The translations under genes and the position numbers were made by a program. This document shows positions 1 to 7,332 of a stretch of 64,000 nt of DNA, one piece after another. The DNA lies in contig JBKPHM010000012.1 of assembly GCA_046729855.1 (NCBI GenBank), forward strand, positions 1-64,000. The letters run 5' to 3'. Below the pieces are notes generated by a model that was given only the letters and a program-made list of their open reading frames with translations, was not told where the DNA came from and made no database searches. The stretch's first letter is position 1; each line of letters starts with the position of its first letter. Origin of the DNA: DATHSY01 sp046729855 (GTDB taxonomy: Bacteria; Actinomycetota; UBA4738; HRBIN12).

Positions 1-47
1 TGTCTGACCAGCGAATGATCGTCGGCGATGGCTACCCGTATCGTCAC
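1..47 (-). CDS. Response regulator, N-terminal fragment cut by the window edge
   Basis: Only the first 15 codons are present (VTIRVAIADDHSLVR). They match the start of a receiver domain: a hydrophobic beta strand, then the acidic pair and histidine (ADDH) that open NarL-type response regulators. The GTG start at 47 has an AAGGAG ribosome binding site at 54-59 with 6 nt spacing. A TATAGGAT sequence at 86-93 on the same strand is a possible -10. The rest of the gene lies outside the window, so the output domain is unknown. The family call rests on the receiver signature alone. Confidence 0.6.
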   Translation of the reverse strand, partial: MTIRVAIADDHSLVR

Positions 48-230
48 GGCGGACTCCTTGCTCAGTCGGGCCCCCGGCCCGGCTCATCCTATATGTCGGC
101 CGTCCCCGCCAGAAGATGTAGCCCCCCGGGAGAAACGGATATCGGGTCCGGGTCGCCGACGGCGGTCGGCTGGAGATCGCTCCCGCCCACGCTTGGAGGA
201 GCCCCCGACCGGGCGTCGAGGGGCGGACGA

Positions 231-244
231 GCCCCCAACGGGGC
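231..244 (-). terminator. Possible short terminator hairpin after the PIG-V-like gene
   Basis: GCCCC and GGGGC arms separated by a CAAC loop, 9 nt past the stop codon at 253. There is no T-run, so this is a weak candidate. Confidence 0.25.
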
Positions 245-252
245 CCGCGGAC

Positions 253-1422
253 TCAGAAGATGTAGTACCAGTTCACGAAGAGCACGGTGAGCGCACCGAG
301 CAGGCCGGCCGAGACGCCGACGATGGCCGTGCGCGGCACGCCGAGCCGTCCGAGGATCTCGGCGATCGCCCAGAACGCCGGAAACAGCGGCAGCACGAAC
401 CGCGGCGTCGACATCAGCGGCCTCGCTTCGAACACGTACGAGAGCGGGATCAGAAGCCCGGCCAGGACATACACGGCGTATGCCGGTCGATACTTCACGG
501 CGACGTACGCGGCCCCGGCCACGAGAGGGGCGACCAAGAGCCAGTCGATCAGGTAGTAGCCGCCGTTGGCCTGGCCGAGGTAGCGGAGGGCGAGGGAGCT
601 TGCGTCGAGGAGCGTCTCCCACGGCGGCTGGAACTCGCGGAGCCAGTTCGCCTGTTGATGAAGCGGTGCGAGCCAGTCGCCGCCCTTGAGCTGCCAGTAC
701 AGCAGGTAGGCCGCCGTCCCGAGCGCACCCACGGCCGCGGCGGCGAGGCCCGGCACGAGGGAGCCGCCTCGGCGTTCGAGCCGCTGGTGAACGGCCTCGA
801 CCGCGATCGCGGCCGGGACCACGATCCCGACGCTGCGGGTCAGCGCGGCGAGCGCGGCAGCGCTCGCCGCGAGCACCCAGGACCGGTGACGTGCGGCCCG
901 GAACGCGACGAGCGCGAGGAGCAGGAACAGCGGCTCCGAGTACGGCGCGTAGAAGAAGAGCGACGCCGGGCCGGCGCCGACGAGCAGCACCGTGGTCCGG
1001 GCCGTCTCCTCGGAGCGCTCCTCGGCCGTGAACAGGTAGAGCACGCATAGCGCCGCGGCGAAGGCGGCGTTCGCCACGACCATCGCGGCCGCGAAGGGGT
1101 GGCCGCCGATCACCCACGACATGGCGCGGATCAGCAGGGGGAACAGCGGGAAGAAGGCCGCGCTCCCGTCGCCGTCGACGTAGCCGCTCTCGGCGATCCG
1201 CAGGAACCACAACGCGTCGAACCGTTCCCATGCGGTGAAGGCATCGTGGAGACCAGGATGTGGATCGGGGAGCGATCCGGCCGGCCACCCCGGGACCCCG
1301 ACCGGCGGGCGATCGGTCGGCACGACGGCGACGGTGGCCAGGCCGAGCAGGAACAGGCCCAGCCTGACGACCAGGAAGACCGTCAACGAGTACCGGACCG
1401 CCTCGCGGACGCGGCCGGTCAC
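253..1422 (-). CDS. PIG-V-like membrane mannosyltransferase
   Basis: A 389-residue polytopic membrane protein. Near the N-terminus it has one hydrophobic segment followed by an exoplasmic loop with WERFDALWFLRIAESGY, the acidic and aromatic motif of GPI-mannosyltransferase-2 (PIG-V) type glycosyltransferases, which use polyprenyl-phosphate sugar donors. Further hydrophobic segments fill the rest of the chain. The GTG start at 1422 overlaps the stop of the upstream GT87-like gene by 4 nt (GTGA), which fixes the start and suggests translational coupling. Sugar and acceptor are unknown; a role in cell-envelope glycan or lipoglycan assembly is inferred from the family. Confidence 0.75.
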   Translation of the reverse strand: MTGRVREAVRYSLTVFLVVRLGLFLLGLATVAVVPTDRPPVGVPGWPAGSLPDPHPGLHDAFTAWERFDALWFLRIAESGYVDGDGSAAFFPLFPLLIRAMSWVIGGHPFAAAMVVANAAFAAALCVLYLFTAEERSEETARTTVLLVGAGPASLFFYAPYSEPLFLLLALVAFRAARHRSWVLAASAAALAALTRSVGIVVPAAIAVEAVHQRLERRGGSLVPGLAAAAVGALGTAAYLLYWQLKGGDWLAPLHQQANWLREFQPPWETLLDASSLALRYLGQANGGYYLIDWLLVAPLVAGAAYVAVKYRPAYAVYVLAGLLIPLSYVFEARPLMSTPRFVLPLFPAFWAIAEILGRLGVPRTAIVGVSAGLLGALTVLFVNWYYIF

Positions 1423-2639
1423 GCCGACGCCGCCGCGACCGCGACGTCGGTTGGCTCCGGCGCCTCGCGTTCGCGACGCACCCACACGATCAAGCACGCG
1501 ACCAGGATCGCGGCACGGACCAGCACCGCGATCTCGAAGGCACCGATCGGCCACCCGCTCGGGCCCCCGGGGTCGTACCGACCGAACCACGAGAACCGCG
1601 TCACGAACACCGCCACGTCCGCGGCCTCGAACAGGGCGAACATCCTGAGGTTGGGTAACGCGAGCGCGAACAGCGGCAGCAGCCACAAGCTGTACTGGGG
1701 CGAGTAGACCTTGTTCGTCAGCAGGAACGTGACGACGAGCGGGAAGATGAACGTCCAGCGTTCGAACCCTGGAGCCAGCCGGCGCTTCCAGACGTACAAG
1801 TAGGCGGCGGTCGCGACAAACGCGACCGCCGACGCGATGTTGATGGTGGGCGTGGGCTCGCAGTAGAGCTGACCTGTCAAGCGATGGCAGCTGACGTACC
1901 ACAGGCTATCCCAGTCGGCGGGCCGGGTCGCGTTGAACCGGAAGAACTCCCACCAGTCGCGCGGGGTCGCCAGGATGAACGGGAGGTTGATGGCGAGCCA
2001 CGAGCCCGCGGCTCCCCAGGACAGGTGTATCCCTTGGTCGGGCTCTCGTTCTCGGAAGCGGTGCAGGACGAGCGGCACGAGCAGGAGCGCCGGGTAGACC
2101 TTGGCCGCCGTGCCGACCCCGAGCAGGATCCCCGCCCAGACGTTCGCGCGCCGCACGTACGCGAGCATGGCGCCGGTGGCGAACGCGACGGCCACCAGGT
2201 CCCAGTTGATGAAGGCGTACACCAGCAGCGTGGGCGCCAGCGCGAAGTACAACGCCCTCGTGCCGACCAACGCGTACAGGCAGACCGCGGTCACGATCGC
2301 CGCGATCGACAGCAGGAAGACGTTCGCCCAGAAGAACCCCTCGACGCCCTGGGAGACCCACGCCGCGAACCGCATCACGTACATGGAAAGGACCGGGTAC
2401 TCGTCGCACTCGCCCGGTACATCCGCGCACCCGTCGAGGTAGGGCAATCGTCCGCCCGTCAGCTGCTCGGTGCCCAGCAGCGGGACGATGTCCGAGTAGC
2501 AGTAGCGCGCGTACTGGCGCCCGTCCGTCCAATCACCCGAGGCGCACGGGGATTTGAGCACGGCACCGAGCACGAGCGTGCCGCCGAGGCACGCAAGGAC
2601 GACGCCAAGCCCGATCGGTCGTTTGGCCGCTTCGGACAC
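1419..2639 (-). CDS. GT87-like polyprenyl-phosphate-dependent mannosyltransferase
   Basis: A 406-residue integral membrane protein with about ten hydrophobic segments. The first extracytoplasmic loop contains DIVPLLGTEQLTGGRLPYLDG and CDEYPVLSMY, the Asp/Glu-rich pattern of glycosyltransferase family 87 (DUF2029, mycobacterial alpha-mannosyltransferase type). A later stretch, NKVYSPQYSLWLLPL, is also typical. It forms a two-gene unit with the PIG-V-like gene (4-nt overlap). The GTG start lies 6 nt after GATAAT (2646-2651), consistent with a leaderless mRNA. The sugar transferred cannot be told from the sequence. Confidence 0.75.
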   Translation of the reverse strand: MSEAAKRPIGLGVVLACLGGTLVLGAVLKSPCASGDWTDGRQYARYCYSDIVPLLGTEQLTGGRLPYLDGCADVPGECDEYPVLSMYVMRFAAWVSQGVEGFFWANVFLLSIAAIVTAVCLYALVGTRALYFALAPTLLVYAFINWDLVAVAFATGAMLAYVRRANVWAGILLGVGTAAKVYPALLLVPLVLHRFREREPDQGIHLSWGAAGSWLAINLPFILATPRDWWEFFRFNATRPADWDSLWYVSCHRLTGQLYCEPTPTINIASAVAFVATAAYLYVWKRRLAPGFERWTFIFPLVVTFLLTNKVYSPQYSLWLLPLFALALPNLRMFALFEAADVAVFVTRFSWFGRYDPGGPSGWPIGAFEIAVLVRAAILVACLIVWVRREREAPEPTDVAVAAASA

Positions 2640-2645
2640 GCGGGG

Positions 2646-2651
2646 ATTATC
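2646..2651 (-). promoter_or_regulatory. -10 element of leaderless GT87-like gene
   Basis: GATAAT followed by 6 nt and the GTG start at 2639. No convincing -35 was seen. Confidence 0.45.
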
Positions 2652-2673
2652 CCTGGAGGAGCCGGACGCTGAC

Positions 2674-2880
2674 CTAGAAGTCGACGTCCGAGGCGCCCTG
2701 CTCGGTCGCCGCGGCGGGGGACGCCGAGCCGAGCAGATCGGTCGCCACGGTGTTCGGGGTCCACGACATCGTGCCGGCTTCGGTCGCGGTCGTCGTGATC
2801 GGCGGCCCGCACGGAGAGCGTGTCGTTCGCCCCGCAGCCGTTGTTAGACAGTCGGACGTCGACCGTCGTCGGAACGCCGT
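2674..2880 (-). pseudogene. Possible frameshifted remnant of a secreted-protein C-terminus
   Basis: Directly after the response-regulator stop, one frame reads SDGVPTTVDVRLSNNGCGAN, which looks like an extracellular beta-sandwich segment. It then degenerates. A second frame takes over with PITTTATEAGTMSWTPNTVA and ends at TAG (2674-2676). There is no start codon and no ribosome binding site. The Thr/Ser/Ala-rich composition is unlike the surrounding genes. This may be the tail of a broken gene or chance. Confidence 0.2.
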
Positions 2881-3557
2881 CAGACGGTGATCGTGCCGTG
2901 CTTGACGGCGAGCGCGACTGCCTCGAGTTTGGAGTGGACCCCGAGCTTCGCGAGCAGGTTGCGGACGTGGGTCTGGACGGTCTGGGGGCTGATGAAGAGC
3001 CGGTGGGCGATGTCGTCGTTGCGCAGGCCCTCGGCGAGCAGGCCGAGGACCTCGCGTTCGCGCTCGGTCAGCGCGTCGAACAGCGCCATCGCGTCGCGTC
3101 GGGCCTCCCGCTCGCGGGCGACCTGGTGGAGGAGCCGGGTCAGCGTGGCGGGGTCGATCAGGACCTCGCCGTCGGCGGCGGCCTTCGCGGCCGCCAGGAC
3201 CTCGTCCGCCGCCTCGTCCTTGCCGAGAAACCCCGACGCGCCTGCCTCGACGGCGTCGACCAGCAGCCGCTCGTCGTCGTGCGCCGTCATGATGACGACC
3301 TTCGTCGCCGGAGACGCCTCCTTGATCCGGCGCGTCGCCTCGATCCCGTCGATCCCGCCCTTGAAGACGATGTCCATGAGGACGACCTCCGGGCGCTCAC
3401 GTCGGCTGATCTCGACGGCCTCCTCCGCCGTGTGGACCGGCGGGGCGACCATGCGCAGGCTCGGGTCGCGCTCGACGACCATAACGAGCGCATCCGTCAG
3501 GATCTTGTGGTCGTCGGCGATGAGCAGCGTCGTCCGCACCTGGTCATGCTCGGACAC
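2880..3557 (-). CDS. NarL/FixJ-type response regulator
   Basis: 225 residues: a receiver domain (IADDH acidic pocket, phospho-acceptor Asp in VVLMDIVFKGG, switch Thr in IMTAHDD, Lys in LGKDE) followed by a LuxR-type helix-turn-helix (LTEREREVLGLLAEGLRND, then QTVQTHVRNLLAKLGV). It would be a DNA-binding transcription factor switched by phosphorylation. It starts inside the 3' end of the upstream kinase gene (14-nt overlap), so the two are very probably a cognate pair. Target genes are not evident. Confidence 0.93.
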   Translation of the reverse strand: MSEHDQVRTTLLIADDHKILTDALVMVVERDPSLRMVAPPVHTAEEAVEISRRERPEVVLMDIVFKGGIDGIEATRRIKEASPATKVVIMTAHDDERLLVDAVEAGASGFLGKDEAADEVLAAAKAAADGEVLIDPATLTRLLHQVAREREARRDAMALFDALTEREREVLGLLAEGLRNDDIAHRLFISPQTVQTHVRNLLAKLGVHSKLEAVALAVKHGTITV

Positions 3558-4356
3558 GCGCGCTACCCCCTGCCGGCACCCGGACGCGGAGCATCGTACC
3601 CCCGGCCGGACCCCCCTCTATCTCCAGTCGGCCCCGATGCGCAACGACATGAGCCCTGGCGATGAACAGGCCGAGGCCGGCCCCCGGCGTGCCCTCGTAC
3701 CCGGTCGGACGCCACGCCCCGTAGCGCTCGAACACCGCCTCCCGCCGGTCCGGTGGGATCCCTGGCCCGCCGTCGACGACCTCGATGACGACGTCGCCGC
3801 CGCCCGGCCGAGCGGTGACGGCGATCGGAGCGCCGGGCGGCGAGAACTTCGCGGCGTTGTCGATGAGGTGCCCGATCGCTTCCGAGAGGCGCGCTCGGTC
3901 CACGCGCGCGGAGAGACCCGGTTGGGTCTGGACGGCCATCGGGTGGTCGCCCACCGGGGTGCGCCAGGCGATCTGCTCGACGAGGGCACCCACGTCTTCG
4001 TCACGGAAGTCGTACCGGAGCTGAGCGGCGTCGATCTTCATCGCCGTGGACGTCTCTTCCCCGATCGCCTTCAGCCGGCCGGCCTCGCCGTCGATCGTGC
4101 GGAACAGGTCGCGCCGCTCGTCGTCCGAGAGCGAGTCGTACAGGCGGCTACCGGTCGAGGAGAGGCCCTTGATCGCCATGATCGGGTTCTTCAGCTCGTG
4201 CCCGATCTTCGAGACCAGCTCGGCCCGTGCCTCCGCCGCATCCGACCCGCCGCTCGCTTCGGTCGCGGGTCGGGGGCGCCGCGAGATCTGGCCCACGATC
4301 CAGATCCCGACCGCGCCGGCGGCCAGGCCGACGACGAACCACGCGACCCCGCTCAC
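3544..4356 (-). CDS. Membrane-tethered sensor histidine kinase
   Basis: 270 residues from the GTG at 4356. One N-terminal transmembrane helix (WFVVGLAAGAVGIWIVG) leads straight into the dimerisation/phosphoacceptor domain (KIGHELKNPIMAIKGL, H-box) and a HATPase domain with N-box LIDNAAKF, G1 box DGGPGIPPDRR and G2 box GAGLGLFIARA. There is essentially no sensory domain, so the signal may come from the membrane helix or a partner protein. Pairs with the overlapping regulator gene at 2880-3557. An upstream start is unlikely because the 5' flank lacks kinase-like sequence and reads into the panB 3' side. Confidence 0.88.
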   Translation of the reverse strand: MSGVAWFVVGLAAGAVGIWIVGQISRRPRPATEASGGSDAAEARAELVSKIGHELKNPIMAIKGLSSTGSRLYDSLSDDERRDLFRTIDGEAGRLKAIGEETSTAMKIDAAQLRYDFRDEDVGALVEQIAWRTPVGDHPMAVQTQPGLSARVDRARLSEAIGHLIDNAAKFSPPGAPIAVTARPGGGDVVIEVVDGGPGIPPDRREAVFERYGAWRPTGYEGTPGAGLGLFIARAHVVAHRGRLEIEGGPAGGTMLRVRVPAGGSARVRA

Positions 4357-4391
4357 GCGGGGGAGTGTAGGGGTCGCGGCCCCGGGTCGCG

Positions 4392-5177
4392 TCAGTGATA
4401 GGTCTGGTCCTCGCCCGGGAACGTCCCGGCCTCGACCTCGGCCGCGTACGCGCGCACGGCCTCGGTCATGACCTCGCGCAGGTTCGCGTAGGCCTTCGCG
4501 AGCTTCGGCGGACTCTCGGTGATGCCGAGGAGGTCGTGCACCACCAGGACCTGCGCGTCGCAAGATGCGCCCGCCCCGATCCCGATCGCCGGGATCTGGA
4601 GAGCGGCGGTGATCTCCGCGGCGAGCTCTGTAGGCATCGCCTCGAGGACGATCGCGAACGCGCCCGACTTCTCGAGCGCCTGGGCCTGCTCGAGCACCTT
4701 CGCAGCCGCCTCGCCGCGCCCCTGCACCCGGTAGCCGCCGAGGCCGTGGACCGACTGGGGCGTGAGCCCGATGTGTCCCATGACGGGGATGCCGATCTCG
4801 GCGAGGTGCCGGACCAGCTCGAACTGCGCGCCCTCGATCTTGACGGCGTGCGCGCCGCCTTCCTTGAGCATGCGGCCGGCGTTTCGAACACCCTCCTCCG
4901 GGGAGACCTGGAACGACATGAACGGCATGTCGCCGACGACGAGGGCGTTCTCGGTCCCGCGGACGACAGCGCGGACGTGCTGCAGCATCTCGTCCATCGT
5001 GACGGGCAGTTCGTTGGGGTACCCGAGGACGTTTCGCCCGACGGAGTCGCCGACGAGCAACACCGGGATCCCCGCCCGGTCGAGGATCTGCGCGGTGGGG
5101 AAATCGTACGCCGTCAGCATCGCCCACCGGCGGCCCTCGGTCTTCCATCTCCGCAGGTCGCGGACGGTCACGGTCAT
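4392..5177 (-). CDS. panB: 3-methyl-2-oxobutanoate hydroxymethyltransferase
   Basis: 261 residues, normal for PanB. It transfers a hydroxymethyl group from methylene-tetrahydrofolate to 2-oxoisovalerate, the first committed step of pantothenate (CoA) synthesis. The N-terminal MLTAYDFPTAQILDRAGI and the metal-binding GDSVG are visible, as are VKIEG and GHIGLTPQS. The ATG at 5177 has AAGGAGG (5186-5192) 8 nt upstream. It is transcribed away from rpsF. Other pan genes are not adjacent, although the 2-oxoacid dehydrogenase at 48925-52002 could use the same 2-oxoacid. Confidence 0.95.
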   Translation of the reverse strand: MTVTVRDLRRWKTEGRRWAMLTAYDFPTAQILDRAGIPVLLVGDSVGRNVLGYPNELPVTMDEMLQHVRAVVRGTENALVVGDMPFMSFQVSPEEGVRNAGRMLKEGGAHAVKIEGAQFELVRHLAEIGIPVMGHIGLTPQSVHGLGGYRVQGRGEAAAKVLEQAQALEKSGAFAIVLEAMPTELAAEITAALQIPAIGIGAGASCDAQVLVVHDLLGITESPPKLAKAYANLREVMTEAVRAYAAEVEAGTFPGEDQTYH

Positions 5178-5261
5178 GGCTCGCGCCTCCTTCCGGCAGT
5201 GCACGGCTCGCGCCCGGAGTGTACCCACGAGCCCGGCGCATCCCGTGTCGGCGCAGGGTGC

Positions 5262-5347
5262 TAGGGTCGCCGCAGAGCGCACCCGGTACACTCTGGACGC
5301 CGACCACTCCCTGCTCCCCCCGTGGGGGCCGTCCAGACCAGAGGAGG
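5262..5347 (+). promoter_or_regulatory. rpsF promoter and structured leader, possible S6:S18 autoregulatory RNA
   Basis: Two -10-like boxes occur: TAGGGT at 5262-5267 and TACACT at 5287-5292. The leader folds into an outer stem TCTGGACG (5292-5299) with CGTCCAGA (5330-5337) and an inner hairpin CCCCC-CGT-GGGGG (5316-5328). An asymmetric 5' bulge contains CCGACC. It ends just before the AGGAGG at 5342-5347. The S6:S18 complex is known to bind a two-stem rpsF leader with a CCG-containing bulge in many bacteria; assignment here is by shape only. If TACACT is the real -10, the outer stem would be partly untranscribed. Confidence 0.4.
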
Positions 5348-5354
5348 TGGAGAA

Positions 5355-5663
5355 CTGAGGCAGTACGAAGTCATGCTCATCCTGCCCGCGGAAGCGGATG
5401 AAGCCGTCATCTCCGGGGTGCTCGACCGCATCACGCGGGTCGTTTCCGAGGGTGGAGGCAAGGTCGGACAGCTCGACCGTTGGGGCCGCAGACGCCTGGC
5501 CTTCGAGATCGCTCGTCAGGGCGAGGGCTACTACGTCGTCGCGGAGTTCACGGCCGACCCCGGCGTGATCGCCGAGCTCGAGCGGACGCTGCATCTCGCG
5601 GACGAGGTGCTGCGGTTCAAGGTGGTCCTCCGTCCCGAGGCCAAGGCGACGTCCACGGCGTAG
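5355..5663 (+). CDS. rpsF: 30S ribosomal protein S6, apparent CTG start
   Basis: 102 residues, the normal S6 length, beginning LRQYEVMLILPAEADE as S6 proteins do (usually MRxYEVMxI). No ATG, GTG or TTG sits at the expected place. The codon before Arg-2 is CTG at 5355-5357, 7 nt after a perfect AGGAGG (5342-5347). The in-frame GTG at 5322 would add 11 residues and has no ribosome binding site; the ATG at Met-7 would remove the first strand. CTG initiation is therefore the best reading, though a sequencing error is possible. First gene of the rpsF-ssb-rpsR-rplI operon; S6 binds S18 on the 30S platform. Confidence 0.93.
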   Translation: MRQYEVMLILPAEADEAVISGVLDRITRVVSEGGGKVGQLDRWGRRRLAFEIARQGEGYYVVAEFTADPGVIAELERTLHLADEVLRFKVVLRPEAKATSTA

Positions 5664-5742
5664 GGACGCGACCCAAGCAGGTGCTTCCCCCTTCCCGGCA
5701 CGCCATCGCCGGGGAGCGGCAGGACAGGAAGGTGGATGGAAG

Positions 5743-6183
5743 ATGGCCAGCGACAACCAGGTCACGATCGTCGGCAACCTCACGGACGACCCGGAGCTTC
5801 GGTATACGCCGAACGGCGCGGCCGTCGTCAACTTCTCGGTTGCGGTCACGCCCCGCATGCGGGACGAGGGTGGCGGCTGGAAGGACGGCGACACGTCCTT
5901 CTTCCGGTGCAATGCGTGGCGCAACCTTGCCGAGAACGTCGCGGAGTCGCTCACGCGGGGCAGCCGCGTGATCGTCACCGGGCGCCTGCGTCAGCGCTCG
6001 TGGGAGACGCAGGACGGCGAGAAGCGCTCGGTCGTCGAGATCGAGGCCGACGAGATCGGTCCCAGCCTGCGCTGGGCGACCGCCAAGGTCGAGCGGCAGG
6101 GCCGCTCGGGCGGCGACTGGGCCCCGGCCACCGTCGGGGCTGGCCCCGGGAAAAGCGAGGAGACACCACTGGATGCCGGCTAA
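5743..6183 (+). CDS. ssb: Single-stranded DNA-binding protein with a shortened C-terminus
   Basis: 146 residues. The OB-fold is clear: VTIVGNLTDDPELRYTPNG, FFRCNAWRNLAENVAESL, GSRVIVTGRLRQRSWE. It coats single-stranded DNA during replication and repair. After the OB-fold there is only a short Gly/Arg linker, and the protein ends GKSEETPLDAG. The acidic tip ending in Asp-Asp-Ile-Pro-Phe, which recruits partner proteins in nearly all bacterial SSBs, is absent. The last 11 nt overlap the start of rpsR. The conserved rpsF-ssb-rpsR order supports this being the house-keeping locus. Confidence 0.95.
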   Translation: MASDNQVTIVGNLTDDPELRYTPNGAAVVNFSVAVTPRMRDEGGGWKDGDTSFFRCNAWRNLAENVAESLTRGSRVIVTGRLRQRSWETQDGEKRSVVEIEADEIGPSLRWATAKVERQGRSGGDWAPATVGAGPGKSEETPLDAG

Positions 6184-6445
6184 GCCGAAGGGAAAGCCAC
6201 GCAAGAAGGAAAAGGACGAGAAGGGCTGGCAGAAGAAGCAGAAGCGGAAGGTCTGCATCTTCTGCAAGGATCGGGTCGACTACGTCGACTACAAGGACGT
6301 GTCCTCCCTCCGCAAGTTCGTCTCCGACCGCGGCAAGATCCGCGCGCGACGGGTAACGGGCAACTGCTCGCAGCACCAACGTGACGTGGCCGCGGCCGTA
6401 AAGAACGCCCGTGAGATGGCGTTGCTACCGTACTCGTCGCGATGA
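6173..6445 (+). CDS. rpsR: 30S ribosomal protein S18
   Basis: 90 residues with a Lys-rich N-terminal tail and the S18 core VCIFCKDRVDYVDYKDVSSL. It keeps the CxxC pair and a third Cys in VTGNCSQHQRD, so it is the zinc-binding (C+) paralogue type. It pairs with S6 in the 30S platform. Its ATG lies inside the ssb 3' end (11-nt overlap), and its own stop overlaps the rplI start (ATGA). Confidence 0.96.
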   Translation: MPAKPKGKPRKKEKDEKGWQKKQKRKVCIFCKDRVDYVDYKDVSSLRKFVSDRGKIRARRVTGNCSQHQRDVAAAVKNAREMALLPYSSR

Positions 6446-6891
6446 AGGTCATCCTGCAGAAGACCGTCGACAAGCTTGGCCACCCTGGCGACATCGTGGA
6501 GGTTGCCGACGGGTACGCGCGCAACTACCTGGTCCCGCGCGGCCTCGCGGTCAGGGCGACCCGCGGCGGCGTCCGGCACATCGACAGCCTGAAGCGCGCG
6601 CATACCGTGCGCACGTCCAAGGCCAAGGGCGAGGCGGAGACCGTCGCGTCCAAGTTGATCGGCACGCCGATCGTCGTTCTCGCGCGCGTCGGCGAGGAGG
6701 GAAGGCTGTTCGGCAGCGTGACGGCGGCCGAGATCGCGGCCGAGATCGAGCGGCAGACCGGCGTCGTGGTCGACCGACACGACGTCCATCTGACCGAGCC
6801 GATCCGCAGCGTCGGCTCGCACGAGGTGCGTGTGCACCTGTTTCAGGACGTCGACCCGATCATCTCGGTCGACATCCAGCCCGCGTCCTGA
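6442..6891 (+). CDS. rplI: 50S ribosomal protein L9
   Basis: 149 residues, normal length. N-terminal rRNA-binding domain MKVILQKTVDKLGHPGDIVE with the signature GYARNYLVPRGLA, a connecting helix, and a C-terminal domain beginning LFGSVTAAEIA. The start overlaps the rpsR stop by 4 nt. A strong hairpin follows the stop at once, closing the operon before dnaB. Confidence 0.96.
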   Translation: MKVILQKTVDKLGHPGDIVEVADGYARNYLVPRGLAVRATRGGVRHIDSLKRAHTVRTSKAKGEAETVASKLIGTPIVVLARVGEEGRLFGSVTAAEIAAEIERQTGVVVDRHDVHLTEPIRSVGSHEVRVHLFQDVDPIISVDIQPAS

Positions 6892-6892
6892 C

Positions 6893-6919
6893 GGCGAGCG
6901 CGCCAGGGGCGCGCTCGCC
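6893..6919 (+). terminator. Terminator hairpin after rplI
   Basis: A perfect 12-bp inverted repeat, GGCGAGCGCGCC (6893-6904) and GGCGCGCTCGCC (6908-6919), with a 3-nt loop, starting one base after the rplI stop. No T-run follows, which is common for terminators in G+C-rich actinobacteria. Confidence 0.75.
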
Positions 6920-6981
6920 GCGGCCGCGCTGATCCGTGCTCGGCCCGGTACGGGGACGCTCCAGGGGAGTCGGGATCAAAC

Positions 6982-7252
6982 TCGTCCACAGGGTTTTCCT
7001 CAGCGGGGGATGCTGGTCGCGGCCGGTGTGACAAGGGCCTTCGGTCGCGACCAGCGGCGATGGTATCCACAGGTCTTTCCACCGTCGGTTCGCGGCAACG
7101 GATCCGGTGCCTCCCCTTTGGGTCGGAAGGGCCGCAGCCGACGTCGCCGCGACGACGACTGTCGGTGCCGCTCGTCATCATTACGCCGTCATGCGCGCAA
7201 CAAGTCCGCCAAATGGGGTCGGCGTCACGGCTGGCAGACGGGCATATCCACA
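6982..7252 (+). promoter_or_regulatory. Gene-free region with three DnaA-box-like sites upstream of dnaB
   Basis: The 441-nt gap between rplI and dnaB (6892-7332) contains no supported gene. Three same-strand nonamers resemble the DnaA box TT(A/G)TCCACA: TCGTCCACA (6982-6990), GTATCCACA (7063-7071) and ATATCCACA (7244-7252), each one base off. The first two sit in a longer shared pattern (TCCACAGG followed by a TTTCC run). Between them lies an inverted repeat, GCTGGTCGCG (7012-7021) with CGCGACCAGC (7046-7055). No A+T-rich unwinding element is visible. DnaA control of dnaB or an origin-like element are possible readings. Confidence 0.4.
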
Positions 7253-7332
7253 CACTGTCCCAAGCATGCGTTCCCTATTCCTAGTGCGGTTCACAGGCCA
7301 CACGCCGTATCGTCCGCGCCGTTCCGAATACC

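Noticed and set aside
5322..5354. In-frame GTG start for rpsF at 5322
   Set aside because: No ribosome binding site, adds 11 residues unlike S6, and lies inside the leader hairpin.
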